From the NCBI GenBank assembly GCA_033558025.1, contig JAUCEF010000009.1, positions 806,001 to 870,000 on the forward strand: 64,000 bases of DNA, given 5' to 3'. Positions 21,915 through 34,745 of this stretch are shown piece after piece. The notes beneath the pieces were generated by a model. That model did not search any database, was not told the DNA's origin, and saw only the letters and a list, made by a program, of their open reading frames with translations. The position numbers and the translations under genes were made by a program. The number at the start of each line of letters is the position of its first letter. Position 1 is the stretch's first letter. The DNA comes from Phytophthora sp. 'mugwort' (taxonomy: Eukaryota; Oomycota; Peronosporomycetes; Peronosporales; Peronosporaceae).

Positions 21915-23904
21915 TCATGCAGTGGTGTCTCTCTCGTCAGCAAAAAAGATGCGGAGAAAGACGTAAAAGCCGAAGAGTGCGAGGATATAAGCTCCCAAAA
22001 GGAAGATGGCAGCTTTCGACATGGGTGCTTCCTCTGAATCGTGATGGACGCCGGCTTGCACTTGTAGAATCCCACTAGCATTCATAGTGAATGTGACTGG
22101 GTGCACGAATTCACCTGCCTTGCCAATCTTGTCCCGTGGAAGCGCAAAATTAAAGTAGCAGATGTGGTCGTTTTCCTTGGCGATTTTCTTTTCCCCTTCA
22201 TAGACCTCAACAGTGAGTCCACGCTGGTCGTCTTCAAATGTCTGGAAGTGCTTGGTCACTGTCGTTGGGATACGCGCATTCCTAGGGAGAATCACTTCCA
22301 TGGTTCCATCCGCTGTCTCAAGTCCAATCGGCAGTGGAAGGACATCCATCATGAGCACGTCACGGAACACGCGCTGATCCATGCCACTCAAGATGGCCGC
22401 CTGGATCGCGGCTCCTTCGCACACCACTTCGTCAGCGTTCACGGACATACACAGTTCCTGATTATCAATAAAACCCAGATTTTTTTTAGTAAACCAATAT
22501 TCAAGAAAAACGAAGTTGCAACGTACTTTGCCATCAAAAGCCTCCGAAACTTTCGTGCGTACGATTGGGATACGGGTGGAACCACCCACCAAGATAACTT
22601 CGTCCACGTCGACAGCTTCCACTTGTGCTTCCTTTAACACACTTGACACGATCCGGAGACACCTGTCAACAGCCCACATCACCACTATCAGTTCAACGGA
22701 TTAGTAATCACCACTAAATCAAACGTACTTCTTCCAGATGGGATCACAGAGCTGTTCAAACTTGTGCCGCATCAAAGTGTATGTGAACTTCGATACACCA
22801 GCAATATCATGTACTGTAATATCCACGTCTTCTTCTTCTGACAATTCAATCTTGGCCTTCTCTACTGCCCTCTTCAATCTCACCATTTCTCCCTCTCCGA
22901 CCTGCGTACGTGTCACGTTGTGACGTTTGTACAGCACTTCCAGCAAATAATCCACCAAGATATTGTTGATATCCTCTCCTCCTAAATTCGTATCACCTCC
23001 AATACCCAATACCTCATACTTGCCGTCTTGAATACTTAATAACGATACATCCAGTGTCCCACCTCCGAAATCAAATACCGTTACGAGTTTAGTACCCGAT
23101 AAGAACAGTCCGTACGCCATCGCTGCTGCTGTAGGTTCATTCAGCAGCCTCACGGCCTTGAACCCAGCCATCCCAGCACTGGTAATAGTGGCTTTCCTCT
23201 GCGAGTCGCTGAAATACGCCGGTACCGTGATCACCACGTTGTCCAGCTTCATTTGTCCGTCGAAATAGGCCTCAGCCGAGGCCTTAAGCTCTGCTAGAAC
23301 ACAAGCTGAGACCTCCTCGGGCTGGACTTGCACCTTCTTGTGGCCTCTGACCACCTGCACTGCAGCATTTCCTTGAGCTGTGGGCGCTACTTCGTAGGCG
23401 GCGTAGATCCTGGCCACATCTGCGGCTTTGCTCTCGAATTTGTGCCCCATGAGCCTCTTGATCGAGCGGATGGTGTTCCCCACGGGCTCCGATGTCTCTA
23501 GACCGATGGCGACATTGCCCACGTCCACGCTCTGACTCGTGGGGTTGAAGCGCACGACGGAGGGCGTTGTGCGGCCGCGATCCAGACGGTTCTTGAGGAT
23601 CTTGACGTGCTTCCGCTCTACGTGCCACATACCCACGCCTAGCGATTAACAGATTCATTAGTGGTTAATTGTTATTTATCATTATTGTTATAAGGACGAG
23701 GCAACGTGTGTATGTACATGAGTTGGTGGTGCCCAGGTCGATGCCCAGGCAGATGGAACCGTCCGCGAAACGCTCAGCAGCGCTGCCCCAGCTGTCGTAA
23801 GTGTTGGCCATGATCGCTGGAGGTGATGCACTCCAGGTTGTTGTCCCGGCTAATTGTTTTTTTTTGGTGGTGATAATATCCGTTTTGTCTTTGCCTGCCA
23901 TCAT
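21915..23904 (-). CDS. Hsp70 family chaperone with a C-terminal membrane anchor instead of a lid, four exons
   Basis: My exon model on the minus strand is 23904-23718, 23638-22729, 22662-22527 and 22457-21915, with introns of 79, 66 and 69 bp, giving 591 residues. The nucleotide-binding domain is complete: GIDLGTTNSCVGMW (about 54-67), VFDFGGGTLDVSL and the adenosine motif VILVGGSTRIP. The beta substrate-binding domain follows (from about DVLPLPIGLETADG to GILQVQAGV). The helical lid and any EEVD or KDEL tail are absent. Instead there is a hydrophobic segment (IFLLGAYILALFGFYVFLRI) and a ten-residue tail, as in tail-anchored proteins. There is no signal peptide, so the chaperone part should face the cytosol. 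The second ATG at 23811 is an alternative start and would remove a 31-residue basic leader. The 3' end is 70 bp from that of the KNTC1-like gene. Confidence 0.88.
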
Positions 23905-23982
23905 TTATATCCGTTTTTAACAGGTTTGAGGAGTGATGGTTTTACGCAACTTCCGACAAATATTGTGGCGGAAATATGTGTA

Positions 23983-24566
23983 ACGTAAAACTTATGTGCA
24001 AATGGACACGGCGTATTCCTGAAGGCTCATCTATACCGTTTTCTGGAAGTCCGAAATATTACTTTATTGACCGCATATTGAAGAACTGGCAGCCCGACTA
24101 GTTAAACCGGTTAGCTTATTGAGGGCTTTAGTTGGCGTGGGTTCGAGCCGCCCTACCAAGACTAAAGAAGCAGGGTCTGCTGCTCGCTGTTTGTTATCCA
24201 TGAATAGACGAGTTTGCGCTTCGAGTCTCTCTTATTGAGCTCAGCGTGCCAAACCATTTGGCTACCGTCTTTAGTGCCACAACGTATTTATACTCAAAAT
24301 AATACTTCAGCCTTAGTGTTGCATGTGTGTATATGTGTGGGCTTCGTCCGCAACTCTGTCAGATGAGGTCGGCCTGGTGGCTTGGTCTTGGGCATTATGT
24401 TTTGTGTTGACGGCTTCTTGACTGACTGACTGACTGACTGGCTGAGAGCTTGTTCCAGCAGTTTGGTTAAATTACCGAATTTATGTCCTCAATATTACGG
24501 TCGCTGGTTGACCACGTTGGAGGTGTCCGTAAGTGGCCAACGTCTGCTTGCACATACGTTTTACGG
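23983..24566 (+). mobile_element. MITE of Tc1/mariner type, copy 2 (584 bp)
   Basis: This is an inverted relative of the element at 10899-11470. The right end TTGCACATACGTTTTACGG mirrors CCGTAAAACTTATGTGCAA of copy 1. TA flanks both sides (23981-23982 and 24567-24568). The left terminal base is A instead of C. A TGAC repeat (about six units) at 24417-24440 is expanded relative to copy 1. GGGTTCGAGCC at about 24148 resembles a tRNA B box. The left end lies only 78 bp upstream of the Hsp70 start codon, inside its likely promoter. Confidence 0.85.
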
Positions 24567-25859
24567 TATGCCAATGTACTGAAAGAAAGTCAAGGAATTT
24601 ATTAAAAACATTTTGATGAATCTAACAATCAGGCAAACCCCTAGTACTCGAAATATAGACACCAGGGTTGACATCATTGAGCCACTCATCGCCACTTCCA
24701 AAAAAGCAAAACAGACATATTAAGCATCCTGGGACCCTCCACGTTTGTCCCATCAAACACGAACAAAGTGCGTATCGCCAGAATCGCCTCTTCGACCACC
24801 TGCAAAAAACTGAGAATGTTTTCATGGGCGTTGTCCAAGCTTGCATCTTGATGATAGCACCGGGAAGGCGACAAGGGACCGCTTGGCTACTACCTCACTA
24901 CATGTGAGAATAAATAAACTGGCGCCAAAACCTACCATTTTATACTTGTGAAACTTTGTTTTTATGAGCAACCTCATCTTAAAGTAGTAAATGAGCTAAT
25001 CCTTCTCAAATGAGGAAAGACTCTAGAAAGCATTGCTTAACACGGGGCTTCTGAGGACGCACCACGTTGCCCTAAGGCGGGTCATATCAGCTATGTGTAC
25101 AAAACGGAACCTGTCGCCTCAGATTACGAAGACGCAACGATTGCTTTTTTGATGCGGTCTCTATTACCGCTCTTCTAGCCCCGGCTAAGTATCAGCGAAC
25201 AAGGTAGTGTCAAATACAGGTCATCATAGGATAGGTCTTTCGACTAGGTCATGTGACCTACCTGTTCAGCGAGGGCAAGACCAATGGCAGGTGACACAAT
25301 TGGAATGCCTTCGATGTATGGCTCAGTCTCATACTACTGCACTGTCAGCTTCACCACTACTCCCGCCTAGCTCGATTGGAAGTGCCAGCTCGTACAGCTC
25401 TGTACGGCGGGGCGGCTCCGCTCTTCCAAGGTGGACGTCATCTCGAAGCTGGACTCGACGGCTCGATATGTCCTCCACCGTCTGGATGAACCGCTGAAGC
25501 GATGGGTGGGGGCTCTGACTGTTGCATCCAGCTCGCGATTAAATCGCTCGAGCAATTGTTTGTCCGCGTGACTACACTGTTGCTGTAGACATGCAAGTTC
25601 CAAAACTTAGGCGGTTCAACCACGTCCGCTTAGTATACATCTAAAAAAGTCCACTACAAGCACAGCATGGTGAAGTATTGCATTCATGAAGACGCTTCGA
25701 TGCTGCCAGGCTTTCTCGACATGCTCAACGTGATTGAGCGAAGCAAAGTCGAATCGCAGGTCATATTGCGGGTGGAGGACGCTGTTTAGCAGCGCTGTAT
25801 AAAGGACGCATTACCTACTCAGCACCAACAGGCTTGCTTAAAATGAAATAAGCAGTCGA
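24567..25859. other. Degenerate DNA without a recognisable gene
   Basis: Only short, broken frames occur. Some stretches (24690-24870 minus; 25370-25760 plus) look like decayed coding DNA, but I could not assign a family. Confidence 0.4.
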
Positions 25860-26735
25860 TGAAGGCTGTGGAAGGGAATCAGTCGCTCACTGCATTGCTT
25901 CAAGCAGTTTCAACTCGCAGACAACCTCTTTTTGCTTGAGCGCCTCTCCGCAAGCATTTGCCACGATCTAAAGCACGATCCAGTACGTGTCGTAGGTCTT
26001 AGACGTGCAGAACACGAAGAAACCCGGGGTGTAAAGCTTCGTTGCGCGATTAAGCACCATGACGACAATTCATTGTGCGGACGTGTCTGGCACACAGCGA
26101 AACGTGCCGTCGACAAACAGCTCAATAGAGAGGAACTTGCCCACCCAATCACCCGGTCCACCTCGTTCTTCGCGTTACCCCACACGTGGTGGAACTGCAA
26201 GAAGAGCAGGTTGCTGTTCTTGCAGTTCACCAATGGAGCCACTCTAGACTCGGCCATGTACGTCGGTTCCGTAGTGCAGCGCACGCGCGTGATGAACTCG
26301 CTGAATCACTTGGCCGCGAGCCATTTCCCGGACGGCCACGTTGTGTTCAGCTGTCTGTAGAACATGGAGCTGATATCGTCCCAGATCTGAAGCGGCGTTG
26401 CCACTGTTGTGGCCGTCATCGTGTCGACTTCACGTTCCATTGCTGCGGTGACGTCTTGTACGCCAGTCTCGTCGCTAGTCGCAAGTGTTCGCATTGCCGG
26501 AAGCACGCAGACGTGGGGAATATACCTTAACTTGGCTTTGCAGTTCTGGCTACAGTAAAAACTGCACCGATATGTGATCTTCACCTGCATGCATGTAGCA
26601 CGCGTGTACTCGTAGCCATTGATATACAATTCGGTTCTGCCGTCGCGCTTTTCGTACCGGGGCATCATCATCACTTGAATATGCCGGCATTGTACTAGCA
26701 CGAGCACACTTCGGTGATGCTGTGCTAAGGGATGC
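25860..26735 (-). pseudogene. Mutator-like (MULE) transposase fragment, frameshifted
   Basis: Read on the minus strand across three frames, the pieces run in the order of a MULE transposase. A FLYWCH/WRKY-like N-terminal segment comes first (INGYEYTRATCMQVKITYRC, then CSQNCKAKLRYI; 26640-26520). QVIQRVHHACALHYG follows, then FLQFHHVWGNAKNEVDRVIGW (about 26215-26150). The catalytic start LFVDGTFRCVP is at about 26125-26090, and VMVLNRATKLYTPGFFVF follows. The first catalytic aspartate is present. The rest of the DDE core is missing, and stop codons and frameshifts occur throughout. It is a dead fragment. Confidence 0.75.
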
Positions 26736-29700
26736 ATTGCCGGTATCTGAGTCCCAAGGCGCGGCATCGGTGCTCGAAAAAAAACATCACCTTCTCCGGC
26801 ACACCGGTCAGTTCTGCGGCGTACCCGAGCGCCATCTCGAGCGCCGGCAGCCTGATAACACCACGGCGTTGGGCACATTCACGACTGCCACCATGCTCAC
26901 CAGCTCCTTGGCTTCCGCCTCGCGACCAGCAGCACCCACGCAAGCACCATCAACTTCAGCAGCATCTTGGTCGCCGTCTCGGCGCGCCGGGTGGGCACGA
27001 CCCCCGCCTTCCACTCCAGCAGATTCGCTGCCGCAGGTTGGGAAGGACGAGCGGGCTGGAGCACAACCATCAGCTACAGAAGCAGCATTGGCACTGCCTG
27101 AACGAAGACCACAACATGCCCAGTAATGGCGGCTTGGCGGCGAGTGCGACCTCTCACAGCAGCAGCGCCTGCTGCGTTGGTGCAGTCGTCATTCCTGTGG
27201 CTTGCTGTGGGGCATCGGCTTCGTGTGCGATCATCGTGGAGACGTTGTTCGTGTTCTTCAAAACAAGAAGTGACAAATGAACGAAGCAGATGATACCACA
27301 TTGATAATTAAACAAGCCTCATGACCTGTTCACGAGATCTCCACTAAAAACCTCGTCTGACCTTGTTCTGGCCTGTTCCTCGTATGATTTGTAATCTCCT
27401 TCGGCAAACAACACACTATATGTCAACTGGTAACGCTTTCTACGTATGGACGCTCCGTATGTAAACATATGAAGACCCATCGTACCTGACTGTGAAGACT
27501 TCATGACCTATGCTGGCGGTAGCATTGGCGATGCATGGGATGCCGTGTGCGGTGCTACTGAGTCTACGTTCCTCACTCGCTATGTCTGAGAAAACCTCAC
27601 TAAATGTCCAATCACTGCAGCTTGAGGTGCTGCAGGTTGGTCTACGGCAGCCACCCTCACCGATGCGCTACTTGCTGCCAGCGCGACCGGTGTATCAGCT
27701 GCTGACCTCGCTGCTCCACATCCAATGTCGTCAATATCCGCTGTTACAAGCATTGCGACAATTATCCACTTTCAAAGAGGATATCATTTAAGCTTATGTC
27801 AACCGGTTCTTGAAGCGCGTGGCTGGTCCGGTGAGAGCAATCAGCAACCTACGTCGCACTCCTTCCGAACGGGAAGGGCCGTTTGGCTCCTGTATAGGCC
27901 AAACCGTGATTCTCAAGGTATTCCAAGTGCTCACAACGTACTTTATCAAGCCCCCCTCCAAACGGATGGACTCGCACCCAATAGTCTGCTCGTCGAGTGA
28001 ACAGAGGAATGCTGAGCGCTGCTGAAATCCCATTCTTTGCGGGCGGGTCGATGCTGATGAGGGGTGTCGCCTCTGAACCTATAAAAAAAACGAGGTAGAA
28101 CAACACAGATCAGCTGCTGTGGCTTTAGGTGCCATCACGCTGCTGTTATTAACGAGCTGACAAAGAGCAAACGCTGATGGCTACTCATCTATCGAGAACT
28201 AACGAGACATTTTAAAGTGGAATTCGTTTGTCCGCAGCCAGTGTGGATTGGGGAAGCGATTGACACCGGTAAACGCTCTGGAGATACATGGACTCAGTAC
28301 GTAATGTATTAAACGTTCATAGAACGACTTATGGTTAGTGATCATTCGCAGCTATCGTTAGAAACGTGTGCAACAACGCCTACCGGATCTGTAGTCGACG
28401 CTGCTCAGTCACGCCGGTATAATCAACCACAACCATATGCAGGAGCTTGGCAACGTTGCCTGTCTACTCATTTGTCCCCAAGGGGGCCGCCGTCGCGTTA
28501 GGCGCAGCCGAGCAAGGAGGCGATAACAACCATCCTCATCAACAACGATATTAAGTCACTAACGGTAATCACCAGAAGAAAAACGGCCGAAAGCAACAAC
28601 AGTACACCAATAACCAGCTGAACAAGGAAATCAAAACAACAAGCAGGAACGACAAGGTCAGAAGATGAGCAGAAATGGTCAGGCGGACGCCAATTCCTAG
28701 ACGTTTACCTGCTGGAACTGTAACAAACCCGTCCTTCGATCAGCCAATCACCCAAAAAAGAAGAGAACTCCTCGAAACGACCACATACAAGGCGCAGTTA
28801 CAAGTACTCTGAGTGAAGACGCTTACGACAGTGCTAACCTGCGAATGACTTTGATCGACTTCAACCAACGTCAAAGATCGTATCGACGGGACGAGATGGC
28901 TTTTGGTGACCACAGCGCCGAGTCTGCATGCTCCCTGATATAGATTTCAAGATTACCCCAGTTCCTGTTTTTTGCCGATATGAAGGTGAAGGAAAGGCAG
29001 CAGTACAGTTCCTGCTTGTATTTATATATGGCTTCACTCCCCTCCTGTGACGACATCTTTGCTGCAGAACGTTCCTAGTGCTCGATCCTCGTCATGAGGC
29101 CAACTCTATCAACGACAGCAGCTTGAAGACACCATGTCGGTAGACCACCCTCACAGACCAGCTGGCGCTCTTGATGTCACGAGAGCAGCATCGCTGGCGA
29201 CTTGCGACAGAGGCAAGACCGCCTCGGTGAAGTCGGCTAGCGGGCTTAAGCATTCGCATCTGGATGCACTTGCGGTAGTAGGTCAGCGTCGAGGGTTCAT
29301 ATCCGTGGACGGTTATCTTGTGGATGACATAGTCGAGGTGTGTGTGGGGGGCCTTTGGTCACATTGCGCGAACAGTAGCTTGCCCCTCGGGTGAGTCTGA
29401 CACTCGCTGAGCGACCCATCCTATCTTGACAGAACAAGCTAGCGACGGGGCTTGTTTCTCCCCTTCCCCATCGTCTGAAGTTGGTGCCGGCCATTCTAAT
29501 GATGGGGCTGCTCATGGAGGCAGACGTAGTGCTATGGGTAGTCTTGGTGCTGCTTCTGCTTCGGCGTCGTGCGCCCTGCGGTACGAGCCTGCTAGACGCT
29601 TGTTTGTCGTGGAGGAATGTTGTGAATGATAATTGCCGTGAGGTTTTTTTGAAGTGAAATGGCATCACACGACCATCTCTTCCGTCACATCCTTCGGCTT

Positions 29701-30201
29701 CTCTTTTGCGACAGGCGTGTTGTCCTCATTCCCTTTGTTGAGATGGCTTCACTAGTAGCCGTTATTAACCAGTTAGAATACTGCTACAGCCTACTTATTA
29801 GACTATCAAGGCTTCAATTACAGTATACAAACTGATAAATATTTTTGCACAACAAGGAGCGTGTTCTAACAATGATCAATGATGGTAGCTGTCTTATGTG
29901 CTGAGGTTCTTGTGCTATGCCAGTGCGATATGGGCAGGTCTCGAGCAGGGGGATATAAGGCCTAGTTTGCTCAGTTTTTCGTTAGTTTTCCGGAATAACC
30001 CTTCCCGGGCCTGAGCACCCATGATATAATACTCGCCGCATCACATTTTTGGTTGCTGTACCGTACAGGAAAATGTATTGGAGGTCGTTGCGCTGGCGCG
30101 AGAAACGATTCTAACCGGCTCAGTAGAAGGCTCGGCTCGCTGGAAGTCGGGGCTGGGGCCGCCTCCACAATACCGCGCAGATTATCTATAGCAACGCCCA
30201 C
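26736..30201 (+). other. Degenerate retroelement-like region with a gag-like relic
   Basis: Plus-strand frames between about 27500 and 28940 look like decayed gag. They include LKWNSFVRSQCGLGKRLTP (about 28215) and a broken zinc-knuckle-like CWNCNKPVLRSANHP (28708-28752), in which the usual His and last Cys are replaced. No polymerase domain follows. The GC-rich part at 26790-27280 and the parts at 29000-29650 and 29700-30190 hold nothing I can name. Confidence 0.35.
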
Positions 30202-30712
30202 TGTATGAGGCAGGGCGCACCACCGTGCTCTCTAGCTGTCGGTCACTTCTAAGTGTGACTGCCATTGTAGGCAGGTGCACACGTCAATAGTAAGTAACAG
30301 TAGGAACAATTGATAGAAGTACGTAAACACTGTAAGTGCCGGGCGCAAGAATGCCACGATAGGGCAGCGTGTGTCTGGCGGTCGAGCTCCTGCGTGCTCG
30401 CAGAGTAGCAAAAGCGGTAGTGAGGCAGAGCTCGCCCCGCACTAGCCCACATGCCGCACCGCAAAGATATATTCCAGCATACAAATGGACTATAAACCCA
30501 TAATAAATCTAAGTCATCCCATCTCGTGCTCCACGATGTTGCGGTCGCTCACCGCCAACGATCGGCTTCTTCATAGTGTCCTTTGTACTGCAAGTCTCCA
30601 ATGTACACGCTGTGTACAAGCCTGCAGCCGAGCAGCGGCTGCGGGCGGACAGGCACATGATGTGTTCAGGATGGGCTGGGTCCACGCTGGACAGTCAGAG
30701 TGCACTTCACCA
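30202..30712 (-). repeat. 3' LTR of the outer Copia element
   Basis: On the minus strand it starts TGGTGAAGTGCACTC and ends ATACA, and it matches the LTR at 41902-42416 with scattered differences. The purine-rich AAGTGGGAGTGGGAGA lies directly before it on the minus strand, as expected for a polypurine tract. Confidence 0.88.
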
Positions 30713-30778
30713 TCTCCCACTCCCACTTGATCTTGACGACGAGAATCGAGTCGACACGAACACCTCGCGAACGTCATC

Positions 30779-33700
30779 TCAATCGTCGAGAGTCAAAGTA
30801 GAGTAGGACACAGTCCGTCGAAACGCAATAGTCGTGCAGCAAGTAGCACAACATTCTGATCCATGGTCTCCGCAATTGGAGACCCATGTCACCACCATGT
30901 TGCATCGCAGATGCAAGAGCGTAGCACGGCTAGCTCGATCGTCGACCCATGATGATAAGAACTTGATGTCTTTGAGTTGTCCATACTTAGCTCGGCCGCC
31001 AGCTTTAAATTGCATCGTTTGCGTGCCGAGATCGTCGTCGTAGTTGATGCGGTTGCCTCGTTCGCAGTGCCAGCAGCGATCGCGGTGGTATTTGCCTCGT
31101 CGTAGAGGCAGTAGTGGTGTCGTCCGCGCTTACAATTGGCAGCACCTTCATTGCCCGTCGAAACCGGGTGAACTTCACAACTGCCAGTGCCGTAGTCATG
31201 GTGTCCGCCACCATTTTTTCCATGCCAATGTGCTGCGTCGTGAGCTGCTCCAGCTCTACCGTACGCCGCACCAGGTGATACTTATTGTCAATGTGGTTCG
31301 TCTTGGAATGTTTGCCAGTTTTTTGACAGACAAAGATATGGCTCCTTTGTTGTCACCCAGCAGCAACGGAACAGGATGTTTATACTCCAGTTCTCTGCAA
31401 AGGCCAGCAAGCCACAGCATGTCCTTGGTCGCTTCAGCCATAGCAACATATTCAGCTTCGCATGTGCCATGTGCATTGATCTCCTGTTTCCTGATGCATA
31501 CGATATCACATTGTCATCAAATGTAGTCACGTACCCGCTGATACTGCGCCGACCCGCAGGAGCATTTGCATAGTCACATCCGAGTAGCAGCCAATACGAA
31601 CACCGATTCCATGCTGCACGTCCATCACCAAGCCCTAGTTGCTTGTCGTTTGCAGATAGCGAAGCACTCGCTTTGCTTGAGCGTAGTGTGTGTGGTCGTA
31701 GTCCGCCAGGTACTTTCCAAGGTGTCGTGTGGCATACGCAATGTCTGGTCTTGATACACTGACAAGATACTGGAGGGCGCCCACCAACGGACGGTACGGC
31801 ACACACTCTTTAGTACCATGAACTTCCCCCTTTGACATAGCAGTAGCCTCAGGCGTCGCGCATTCATTACAGGTCTCCATGTGGAACCGTTGTAGAACCT
31901 CCAGTACGTACTGCGTCTGACATTACAGAATCTGTCTTCGCGGCCGATTAATCCTAATCTCCACGCCAAGCAGATACTTCACCGAGCCCATCGTGGTCAG
32001 CTCAAACGCTTCCTGCAAGGAGGCGGCGACCTTCGAGCACAGTATACGGGGACCCATCAGCAGAAGGTCAACCGTAAACCGTCAAGATCATCTTGACTTC
32101 TCCACTTCCTTTTAGCTGTAGAGCCCATAGTCAGACTCGGTTCGCTTCGAAACCCACCGTCACCAATTTAGCATGTAGCGTACGATTCCAAATATTCGGT
32201 ACCTGTTTGAGGCTATACATACTCTTCAAGATTGGACAGATGAAGCCAGGTGCGTCGATCAGGAAGTCAAGAGGCTGTTCCATGTAAATGAGTTTTTCAA
32301 GATCACCATACAGGAACGCCGTCTTCACATCGTACTGCAGTACGTCCCATCCACGTTGCACAGCGAAGTAGATAGCAGCCCGAATGGTCTCAAATCTGGT
32401 CACAGGTGCATAAATCTCCGAGTAATAACTCACGCCGAGTTGTTGTCTGAACCCGTGATTGACAAGACGAGCCTTGAGCCGTCCGGCACGGCCACGCTCA
32501 TCCCGCTTCACTGCGAAAACCCATCTGCATGTTATCACCTTCAGTCCCTTTGTCACCTTTCTTGGGACCAGCTTCCAGGTTTTGTGTCCCTGGAGGGACT
32601 CGAACTCTGCCAGCACGGCAGCTCGCCACTGGGGCCGAAGGTTACTCACACGCGCCTGCTTGTATGTCTCAGGAATAGCAACATCCGTAGTCAGCAGCAC
32701 GTGGCCCACAACATAGTCAATCAAACGGACACTGGACCTATGCGTCCTTCTCGGTATCGCTTAAGGCAGTGCTGAACAGGAGGTATCTGGATCTCACGGC
32801 CAGTCGTCTCCTTTTCCTCAGCAACTTTCTTTCGCGACTCTCGCTTTCGTCGTCGCTTCGCCTTGGTAGCCGCAGTTGGAACACCAGCGGGTGCTTGCTT
32901 CGCATCAGCTGGCACAGTAATGCCAGGCTGCACCTCAACTCTCTCAGCAGTCGTAGGTAAATCTCTAGGTCCAGGCGACACACTCCCACTGGATCTCGGT
33001 TCATCAGTTACGGAATTGTCGCCGACAAATGGCTGCATCTCAATCTGCTTCTCGCGGAAGCAGTCCATCCCAATCTGGTAGATACGTCTCCATGCTCGTC
33101 TTGATACGTGCCACTGGAGCAGTTTCTGGCAGCTCGTAGGCCCCGTCGAAGAAGGCATTCTCCAACAGGTGTTTCAAGTAAGTTCCAGTCACCGTAAACT
33201 ATTCATGGAAGCGCACATTGCCTCCTTGAGCCGTCACCACCGCCGCTGGCTTTAAGTCCAGAAACTTGTAGCCTTTCGTAGACTCACTGTAACCAAGTAA
33301 TAAACATACTCTTGCTCTCGGCGACAGCTTCTCCTTCTTCTGTCCCGATTCAGGAGGTATCCACACAAAACCGAACAGCCCCCAGGTCCGCAGGTCCTCG
33401 AGGCTTGGCCTTTGCTTGTACTTAAAAAAAATGATGCGGAGACACAAATCCCAGCGGTTTCGCAGGAAGCCAATTCAACGTCGTCACTACGTGCTGAATG
33501 GCCTCGCCCCACAGCATGTTGGGCAAACCAGTGGAGGTCAGCAAGTCCCTGATCCGTGGTAGCACAATCCTATTTGCTCGTTCCACAATGCCATTCTCTT
33601 GAGGAGAGTAGGATTTCGTATAATCTTGCACAATTCCATGCTTGTCGCAGTAGGCAGACATGTCATTAGTGAGGAACTCACCACCCTGATCGGAGTACAA

Positions 33701-34330
33701 CCGCTTCACCTTAAACACGGGAAATTTCCTTTCTGGTCTGACTCGTAACACCTCCACCTGCCATACAGCTTCGCTCTTGAGCTTCCAGAGATACGTCCAT
33801 TTGTATCGCGTTGCCTCGTCAACCACAAACAGGAATATGGTCGCGCGATCAGCTGTCTCCTCGTTCACACTATAAATGTCCAAAACGTAGAGTGTCGAGT
33901 GGTTCGGTCTTGCGTGTCATCACGCGTGGATAGTTCATGCGCTTCATCTTGCTCGAAATGCATGCAATGCAGTCATAGGGTGTAAGACCTTGTTCATTAA
34001 TCTTTAACCCGACATCGTGCTTGCGCAAGACATCCTTCCCCGATTTCATGTTCAGGTGGCCAAAGCGTTGGTGCAGCAACTCTATCGCTTTTTTGCTGTT
34101 CAGATCTTGTTTCATAACAGCCATCACCATCACATCGGGCACTCTCTCCGCACGCAGGCGGTAGATGTTGTCGCGCATCGTAACCTTCAACGTGGTGCCC
34201 GGCTTGGCAAGCCAGGCTGACTGCTGATCGTGTGAGCGGGACAAGCTGTAGCGCCCCGTCGTCTGCAAGTATCCCAGGCTAATCACATTCACTCTCGCAT
34301 TCGGTGTGTAGACAACGTCGTCAAGTAGAC
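30779..34330 (-). pseudogene. Copia pol of the outer element (integrase, reverse transcriptase, RNase H), frameshifted
   Basis: The pre-integrase zinc-binding module (LLHQRFGHLNM, then YDCIACISSKM) lies at about 34110-33950. The integrase core follows, with MDIYSV, LYSDQGGEF and ENGIVERAN supplying the D, D and E residues (33883-33580). Reverse transcriptase spans 32700-32130 (WRAAVLAEFESLQGHKTW; CRWVFAVKRDE; DVLQYDVKTAFLYGDLEKLI). RNase H remnants extend to about 30990. The expected YVDD active site, at about 32085-32060, is disrupted: TACGGTTGACCTTCTGCTG lacks bases needed for both aspartates in frame. Several other frame changes occur, so the element cannot make its own reverse transcriptase. 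Confidence 0.88.
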
Positions 34331-34604
34331 GGTCTTCAAGTTATTTAGTTACTTGGTTCACGAGACGTAGCAACACAGAGCCACACACAGTCGTATGTTC
34401 AGTAGTTCTATTGGCAACCGAGTCGACTTGTCTGGTCTTCTCGTATGAACGTGACCAGGGATAGGTCTCCACAGACATTGACCAGCAAGCCCGAGTAAAG
34501 AATCTACTCCACTGAGTTGGGTTCCCCACTGTGCATGCTTTGGTTCTGCTCAGCTGTATTTACCATACGCGAGTCACGGTGGTGCGCAGCACCACGCGGC
34601 CGGC

Positions 34605-34745
34605 TCTTGAAATCAGATGCGCGCAAGCAGTAGTACTCTGTAAGATACAGTGAAGTATCCAGGTAGGGATCCGTTCTAAGCTATCAATTCATTCCAGATT
34701 TCCCCCTTCAACACACAAGCGGGTCACCTTCTCTCCCTACCGACA
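34605..34745 (+). repeat. 5' LTR of the inner Copia element (141 bp)
   Basis: It aligns with the 3' LTR from TCTTGAAATC (TGTTAGAATC in the other copy) to CTACCGACA (CTACCCGCA). The terminal TG is mutated to TC. I see no clear tRNA-complementary primer site just after it. Confidence 0.85.

Noticed and set aside
23284..23658. 124-codon frame on the minus strand over Hsp70 exon 2
   Set aside because: It is another frame of the same strand; the Hsp70 frame carries the conserved motifs.
24417..24440. TGAC repeats as a functional array
   Set aside because: A simple microsatellite expansion within the MITE; copy 1 has fewer units.
26732..27280. 182-codon plus-strand frame, His/Gln/Ser-rich
   Set aside because: Low-complexity composition without a domain; both strands are open because of GC content.
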